Shown piece by piece: positions 47,853 to 52,572 of a DNA stretch of 52,572 bases (the first letter of the stretch is position 1; every line of letters begins with the position of its first letter). The stretch covers positions 1 through 52,572 of the forward strand of contig CAKPTK010000001.1 of assembly GCA_934190685.1 (NCBI GenBank), given 5' to 3'. Source of the DNA: an uncultured Prevotella sp. GTDB lineage: Bacteria; Bacteroidota; Bacteroidia; Bacteroidales; Bacteroidaceae. Below the pieces are notes generated by a model. It saw only the letters and a program-made list of their open reading frames with translations, had not been told where the DNA came from and did not search any database. The position numbers and the translations under genes were made by a program.

Positions 47853-50477
47853 GTTGACTATCTTCTTGATATCGTTGAGTTTGTTGAGCGCTTCGACAGG
47901 CGTCAGGTTGTTGATGTCGAGGTTGAGAATCTCGTCACGCACCTGGCAGAGCACAGGATCGTCCAACTGGAAGAAACTCAGTTGCATACCTGTTCCCCCC
48001 TGCCCTATCTTTTCTGCAGTCGGTTTGCCTGCCGCACCTACCGATGCGTTGTCAGCCTCCAGTTGCTTGAGGATGACATTGGCGCGCTTGACGATGCTTT
48101 TCGGCATGCCGGCAATCTGTGCCACATGAATACCGAAGGAATGCTCGCTGCCGCCACGCATCAACTTGCGCAGGAAGATGACCTTGCCGTCGACCTCCTT
48201 GACGCTCACATTGTAGTTTTTGATGCGCTCGAAAAGCTTTTCCATTTCGTTGAGCTCATGATAATGGGTGGCGAAGAGCGTGCGTGCCCGTGCCTTGGTG
48301 TGCTCGTGCAGATACTCCACTATCGCCCAGGCAATGGAAATGCCGTCGTAGGTGCTGGTGCCTCTGCCCAACTCGTCGAAAAGCACAAGGCTGCGGGGCG
48401 AGACATTGTTCAAGATGTTGGCGGCCTCGGTCATTTCGACCATGAAGGTACTCTCGCCGAGAGAAATGTTGTCCGACGCACCCACTCGGGTGAATATTTT
48501 GTCCACCAGCCCCACTCTCGCGCTCTCTGCGGGCACGAAGCATCCTATTTGGGACAATAGGACGATCAAGGCGGTTTGGCGCAACAGCGCTGATTTACCA
48601 GCCATGTTGGGGCCGGTGATGATCATAATCTGCTGTTTCTCGGTGTCGAGATAGATGTCGTTGGGCACATACTGCTCGCCGATGGGCAGTTGGGTCTCGA
48701 TGACGGGATGGCGTCCCTGCTTGATGTCGAGCACGGTGGACGAGTCGATGACCGGCCGCACATAGCGGTTTTCCTCGGCGGCCTTGGCAAAGCCCAGAAG
48801 GCAGTCGAGATGGGCAATCATGTTGGCGTCGATTTGTATCTGTGGAATAAAATCCTGTGTGGCGGTGACCAGTTCGTTGAAGAGTCGGGCCTCGAGGGAA
48901 AGAATCTTCTCCTCCGCACCCAATATTTTTTCTTCGTATTCCTTGAGTTCCTGGGTGATATAGCGTTCGGCTTGGGCGAGTGTCTGCTTGCGCACCCATT
49001 CTGCCGGAACCTTGTCCTTATAGGTGTTGCGCACCTCAAGATAGTAGCCGAACACGTTGTTGTAGCCTATTTTGAGTGAGGCGATGCCCGTTTTCTCGGT
49101 CTCGCGCTCTTGAATCTTCATCAGATAGTCCTTGCCGCTATAGGCAATCTGGCGCAGCTCGTCGAGTTCCTTGTTCACGCCGTCGGCAATCACACCGCCT
49201 TTGTTGACAAGCTGGGGCGGATCGGGCTTGATTTCCCGCTCGATGCGGTCGCGCAGACTCTCGCAGAGATTCATCTGTTCGCCGATGCGCTTGAGCGTGT
49301 TGTTGTCCTTGGCGTAGAGACAGGCTGTCTTGATGGGGGCGATGGCTTGCAGCGCCACCTTGAGCTGCACCATCTCACGGGGTGTCACTCTGCCCACAGC
49401 CACCTTGGAGATGATACGCTCCAAGTCGCCGATGCGGTGGAAATGGTCGTCGATGCACTGCCGGAACTCCGGCTCACGGAAGAAATATTCCACCACATCC
49501 AGCCGGTCGTTGATGGGCTTCTCGTCTTTCAAAGGGAAGACCACCCAGCGTTTGAGCATACGTCCGCCCATCGGGGTGACCGTGCGGTCGATGACCTGGA
49601 GTAGGGAAGAGCCGTCCTCCTGCATGGGCTGGAGCAGTTCGAGCGAGCGGATGGTGAACTTGTCAAGGCGCACATAGCGTTCCTGCTCGATGCGGGAGAG
49701 GGCAGTGATGTGGGAGATATGGGTGTGCTGGGTAAGCTCAAGATACTGCATGATGGCGCCGGCGGCGATGATGCCGCAGTGGAGATGGTCCACACCGAAA
49801 CCTTTGAGCGACTTGGTGCCGAAATGCTTGAGCAACTTTTGGTCGGCTGTCTGCTCGGTGAATACCCAGTCGTCGAGTTGGAAGGTACAGAATCGGGAAC
49901 CGAAACTCTGTTCAAACTGCTGCTTGCAGGTCTTGTCGTAGAGCACTTCCTTGGGGGCGAAATTGGCGAGCAACTTCTCCACATAGTCGATGTTTCCCTC
50001 GCCGGTGAGAAACTCTCCGGTGGAGATGTCGAGGAAGGCGATGCCGCAAGCCTGTTTGCCGAAATGCACGGCGGCAAGGAAATTGTTCTCCTTGTAGTTC
50101 AGCACGTTGTCGTTCATCGCCACACCTGGTGTCACCAGTTCGGTGATACCTCTTTTGACTAGCTTCTTGGTGAGTTTCGGGTCCTCCAGTTGGTCACAGA
50201 TAGCCACCCGTTTCCCCGCCCTGATCAACTTGGGCAGATAGGTGTCGAGCGCATGATGGGGGAACCCCGCCATCTCCGTGGCAGCCTTGGTGCCGCTGCC
50301 TCCGTTGGAGCGTCGGGTGAGGGTGATGCCGAGAATGCGTGAAGCCGTGACTGCGTCTTCGCAGTAGGTCTCATAGAAGTCGCCACAACGGAACAGCAAT
50401 ACGGCATCAGGGTGTTTCGCCTTGAGGTCGAAAAACTGTTTCATCATTGGGGTAAGCTCATTCTCTTTCTTGGCCAT
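47841..50477 (-). CDS. mutS: DNA mismatch repair protein MutS
   Basis: An 878-residue MutS. The mismatch-reading Phe-x-Glu lies in [16 protein letters not shown] (about residues 28-43). The connector, lever and clamp domains follow ([25 protein letters not shown]). The ATPase has Walker [19 protein letters not shown], the signature [17 protein letters not shown] and Walker [18 protein letters not shown], then ATHYHEL. The C-terminal tail with LFFQLDD-like sequence ([10 protein letters not shown]) is typical of full-length members. It lies 31 bases after lgt; the stop codon is inside the terminator hairpin. Start is the ATG giving [15 protein letters not shown]. Confidence 0.98.
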   Translation of the reverse strand: MAKKENELTPMMKQFFDLKAKHPDAVLLFRCGDFYETYCEDAVTASRILGITLTRRSNGGSGTKAATEMAGFPHHALDTYLPKLIRAGKRVAICDQLEDPKLTKKLVKRGITELVTPGVAMNDNVLNYKENNFLAAVHFGKQACGIAFLDISTGEFLTGEGNIDYVEKLLANFAPKEVLYDKTCKQQFEQSFGSRFCTFQLDDWVFTEQTADQKLLKHFGTKSLKGFGVDHLHCGIIAAGAIMQYLELTQHTHISHITALSRIEQERYVRLDKFTIRSLELLQPMQEDGSSLLQVIDRTVTPMGGRMLKRWVVFPLKDEKPINDRLDVVEYFFREPEFRQCIDDHFHRIGDLERIISKVAVGRVTPREMVQLKVALQAIAPIKTACLYAKDNNTLKRIGEQMNLCESLRDRIEREIKPDPPQLVNKGGVIADGVNKELDELRQIAYSGKDYLMKIQERETEKTGIASLKIGYNNVFGYYLEVRNTYKDKVPAEWVRKQTLAQAERYITQELKEYEEKILGAEEKILSLEARLFNELVTATQDFIPQIQIDANMIAHLDCLLGFAKAAEENRYVRPVIDSSTVLDIKQGRHPVIETQLPIGEQYVPNDIYLDTEKQQIMIITGPNMAGKSALLRQTALIVLLSQIGCFVPAESARVGLVDKIFTRVGASDNISLGESTFMVEMTEAANILNNVSPRSLVLFDELGRGTSTYDGISIAWAIVEYLHEHTKARARTLFATHYHELNEMEKLFERIKNYNVSVKEVDGKVIFLRKLMRGGSEHSFGIHVAQIAGMPKSIVKRANVILKQLEADNASVGAAGKPTAEKIGQGGTGMQLSFFQLDDPVLCQVRDEILNLDINNLTPVEALNKLNDIKKIVNGKS

Positions 50478-50508
50478 GTGGTTTGTCTGTTGTGTGTTGG
50501 TTGTCTGT

Positions 50509-51357
50509 CTATTTCTCGCTGCCCAATTTCTTCATCCATTTGCCGCCCGCCATGCAAGCGATGCCGATGGCGATGAAGGGGAGGCTGAGCAGTTGTCCCA
50601 TGTCGAGTGGGAGAGAGGCCTCGAACGCTACTTGGATGTCTTTGGTGAACTCAATGAAGAAGCGGGCGGTGAATATGTAGGTGAGGCACAGACCGAAATA
50701 GAAGCCGGTGCCCACTTTTTGCGGGTATTTGCGGTAGAGGGCATAACCGATGACGAGGAGTAGGGCATAGGCTATGGCCTCGTAGAGTTGTCCGGGATGG
50801 CGTGGGGCAGAGTCCACTTTCTCGAAGATGAATGCCCAGGGCACGTCGGTCACCTTGCCGATAATCTCGCTGTTCATCAGGTTGCCCAACCGGATGAAGC
50901 AGGCGGTGATGGGGGTGACGATGGCGATGTTGTCGAGTACGCGCCAGATGTTGAGCTTCGTTTTGCGGCAATAGAGCCACAGGGCAATCATCAAGCCGAG
51001 TGTGCCGCCATGGCTCGCCAGTCCCTCATAGCCGGTAAAACGCCATCCGCCATCCGCCAAAAAGTGGATGGGCAGGAGCATCTCCACGATGTGCTTGCCT
51101 GAACTCAGGAAATAGTCGGGCTGATAGAACAGGCAGTGGCCCAGACGGGCACCGATGAGGATGCCCACAAAGCAGTAGAGAAAGAGCGGTTCGAAGAGTT
51201 CTTCCTTGATGTGCTGCTGCTTGTAGAGATGCTTCATCAAGAGATAGGCACCCAACAGTCCGATGAGCCAGCACATGGAATACCAGTGCAGGGTCAGCGG
51301 GCCGATATGCATCATGTCTGGACTCGGGTTCCAGAGCACGTATAGCAAGTTGTTCAT
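50509..51357 (-). CDS. lgt: Prolipoprotein diacylglyceryl transferase Lgt
   Basis: A 282-residue inner-membrane enzyme with about seven helices that adds diacylglycerol to the lipobox cysteine of prelipoproteins. The family motifs are present: [15 protein letters not shown] near the start, [25 protein letters not shown] and [22 protein letters not shown], plus HPGQLYEA and TGFYFGLCL. It serves the several lipoproteins predicted in this window. The gene lies ten bases after ychF and 31 before mutS. Confidence 0.97.
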   Translation of the reverse strand: MNNLLYVLWNPSPDMMHIGPLTLHWYSMCWLIGLLGAYLLMKHLYKQQHIKEELFEPLFLYCFVGILIGARLGHCLFYQPDYFLSSGKHIVEMLLPIHFLADGGWRFTGYEGLASHGGTLGLMIALWLYCRKTKLNIWRVLDNIAIVTPITACFIRLGNLMNSEIIGKVTDVPWAFIFEKVDSAPRHPGQLYEAIAYALLLVIGYALYRKYPQKVGTGFYFGLCLTYIFTARFFIEFTKDIQVAFEASLPLDMGQLLSLPFIAIGIACMAGGKWMKKLGSEK

Positions 51358-51367
51358 AGACGAAAGA

Positions 51368-52468
51368 TTAGACGTTAAAGCGGAAGTGCATGATGTCGCC
51401 GTCCTGCACTACATAGTCTTTGCCCTCGATGCCGAGCTTTCCGGCTTCGCGCACGGCTGCTTCCGAGCCGTATTTGATATAGTCTTCATACTTGATGACT
51501 TCGGCACGGATGAATCCCTTTTCGAAGTCGGTGTGGATGACGCCTGCACACTGTGGAGCTTTCCATCCCTTGTGGTAGGTCCACGCCTTTACTTCCATCT
51601 CACCAGCGGTGATGAAGGTTTCGAGGTTGAGCAGGGAGTAGGCTTTCTTGATAAGTCGGTTGACGCCACTCTCTTCAAGTCCCAGTTCGTCGAGGAACAT
51701 CTGCTTGTCCTCATAGGTCTCGAGCGACGCGATGTCCTCTTCTGTCTTGGCGGCGATGGTCAGCACTTCGGCGCCTTCAGCGGCAGCTACTTCTTCCACC
51801 TTCTTGGAATACTGGTTGCCCTCTTTGGCGCTGGCTTCGTCAACATTGCAGACATAGAGCACAGGCTTGGCGGTGAGCAGGAAGAGGTCGCGTGCGGCCT
51901 TCTGTTCCTCTTTGCTGTCAAACTGTACGGCACGGGCGTTTTTGCCCTGTTCGAGCACCTCCTTGTAGGCTTCCATCACAGCCACCTGCACCTTGGCGTC
52001 CTTGTCTCCGGCGCAAGCCATCTTCTGCTCTTTGACGAGCTTGCTCTCGATGGTCTCCAAGTCTTTGAGTTGCAGTTCGGTGTCGATGATTTCCTTGTCG
52101 CGTATAGGGTCGATGGTGCCGTCCACGTGTGTGATGTTGTCGTCGTCGAAGCAACGGAGCACGTGGATGATAGCGTCTGTTTCACGGATATTGCCGAGGA
52201 ACTTGTTGCCCAGTCCCTCGCCCTTGCTGGCGCCCTTGACGAGTCCGGCGATGTCCACAATCTCGCAAGTGGCGGGAACAATGCGTCCCGGATGCACGAT
52301 TTCAGCAAGTTTGGTGAGTCGTTCGTCTGGCACGGTAATCACGCCCACGTTGGGTTCGATGGTGCAGAAAGGGAAATTGGCGGCCTGTGCCTTAGCGCTG
52401 GACAGGCAGTTGAAAAGAGTGGACTTGCCCACGTTAGGCAGTCCTACTATACCACATTTTAATGACAT
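51368..52468 (-). CDS. ychF: Redox-regulated ATPase YchF
   Basis: A 366-residue P-loop ATPase of the Obg-related YchF/OLA1 family, which binds ribosomes and takes part in stress responses. The G1 loop [12 protein letters not shown] is at residues 8-19, followed by [32 protein letters not shown] (quoted in part as landmark; G3) and ADAI-like [13 protein letters not shown]. The NxxE-type G4 is VCNVDEAS. A coiled-coil (about 130-200) and the C-terminal TGS domain ([21 protein letters not shown], partial landmark; HFRFNV) complete it. The ATG at 52468 is chosen; the open frame upstream adds 24 residues across the promoter. Confidence 0.97.
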   Translation of the reverse strand: MSLKCGIVGLPNVGKSTLFNCLSSAKAQAANFPFCTIEPNVGVITVPDERLTKLAEIVHPGRIVPATCEIVDIAGLVKGASKGEGLGNKFLGNIRETDAIIHVLRCFDDDNITHVDGTIDPIRDKEIIDTELQLKDLETIESKLVKEQKMACAGDKDAKVQVAVMEAYKEVLEQGKNARAVQFDSKEEQKAARDLFLLTAKPVLYVCNVDEASAKEGNQYSKKVEEVAAAEGAEVLTIAAKTEEDIASLETYEDKQMFLDELGLEESGVNRLIKKAYSLLNLETFITAGEMEVKAWTYHKGWKAPQCAGVIHTDFEKGFIRAEVIKYEDYIKYGSEAAVREAGKLGIEGKDYVVQDGDIMHFRFNV

Positions 52469-52498
52469 GTCTATAAAAACGTTTTTATTATCAGTGTG

Positions 52499-52529
52499 CA
52501 AAGTTAGTGCAAATCGAAGACAATACAAA
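52499..52529 (-). promoter_or_regulatory. Promoter of the ychF-lgt-mutS genes
   Basis: Minus strand TTTG (52526-52529), 19 bases, TAACTTTG (52499-52506), an exact -33/-7 match. The ATG lies about 31 bases after the box. Confidence 0.7.
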
Positions 52530-52572
52530 ATAAAAGTCAACTTGTTTGACTATTATTTTTATTGTTGAGATG

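Overview
The window looks like chromosomal DNA of a Bacteroidota bacterium, most probably a member of the Prevotellaceae. The sequence shows promoters of the Bacteroidota -33/-7 type (TTTG, then TAnnTTTG), a one-polypeptide hybrid two-component system, a propeller/Y_Y_Y/AraC regulator, a PorZ-like type IX secretion component, the long three-domain form of IspG, and signal peptides that often leave an N-terminal glutamine. The genus is an inference. I see no rRNA, tRNA, CRISPR array, insertion sequence or phage gene.

Layout. 1-7.7 kb (minus strand): a transmembrane AraC-type regulator, then a three-gene operon of a GH3-fold ligase, an Ig-like lipoprotein and a DUF3108 protein. 7.9-13 kb: a divergent carbohydrate pair, a GH2-type hydrolase and a PL9-type pectate lyase, with a duplicated 27-bp promoter segment between them. 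13-18.5 kb (minus): a tight operon rpoN - PAP2-like membrane protein - purE - ispG - aldo/keto reductase. 18.6-21.9 kb (plus): porZ overlapping a GT-C-like membrane protein. 22.3-30.9 kb (minus): a HhH/beta-barrel protein, a histidine acid phosphatase, a SpoU methyltransferase, sufE, a U32 protein, a conserved hypothetical, a PAP2 phosphatase and a CoA-transferase. 31.1-31.8 kb: a Sir2 deacylase. 32-41.1 kb (plus): three consecutive FKBP prolyl isomerases, an AsnC/Lrp regulator, a C26-M19 peptidase fusion, a glutaminyl-cyclase-like M28 lipoprotein and a hybrid two-component sensor. 41.4-44.8 kb (minus): nadA, a C1-type lipoprotein peptidase and a GT2 glycosyltransferase. 45-45.6 kb (plus): a DUF4294 protein. 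45.9-52.5 kb (minus): adenine deaminase, mutS, lgt and ychF.

How genes fit together. The three FKBPs appear aimed at different compartments (cytoplasm, lipid-anchored envelope, periplasm). The AsnC gene, the C26-M19 fusion and the glutaminyl cyclase form a run suggesting gamma-glutamyl/pyroglutamyl peptide metabolism. The cyclase also fits the five exported proteins here whose predicted signal peptide is followed directly by Gln.

The least explained material is non-coding: (i) an element present twice (about 21.89 and 45.71 kb) made of a small hairpin plus tandem 22-bp units, 60/62 identical in its core but folding differently in each copy; (ii) 11-bp direct repeats beside copy one; (iii) two candidate small RNAs, each with its own -7 box and a strand-specific terminator (about 38.1-38.3 kb minus, 41.2-41.36 kb plus); (iv) a cluster of DnaA-box-like motifs upstream of nadA. 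Positions were read by eye, and no similarity search or folding program was run.
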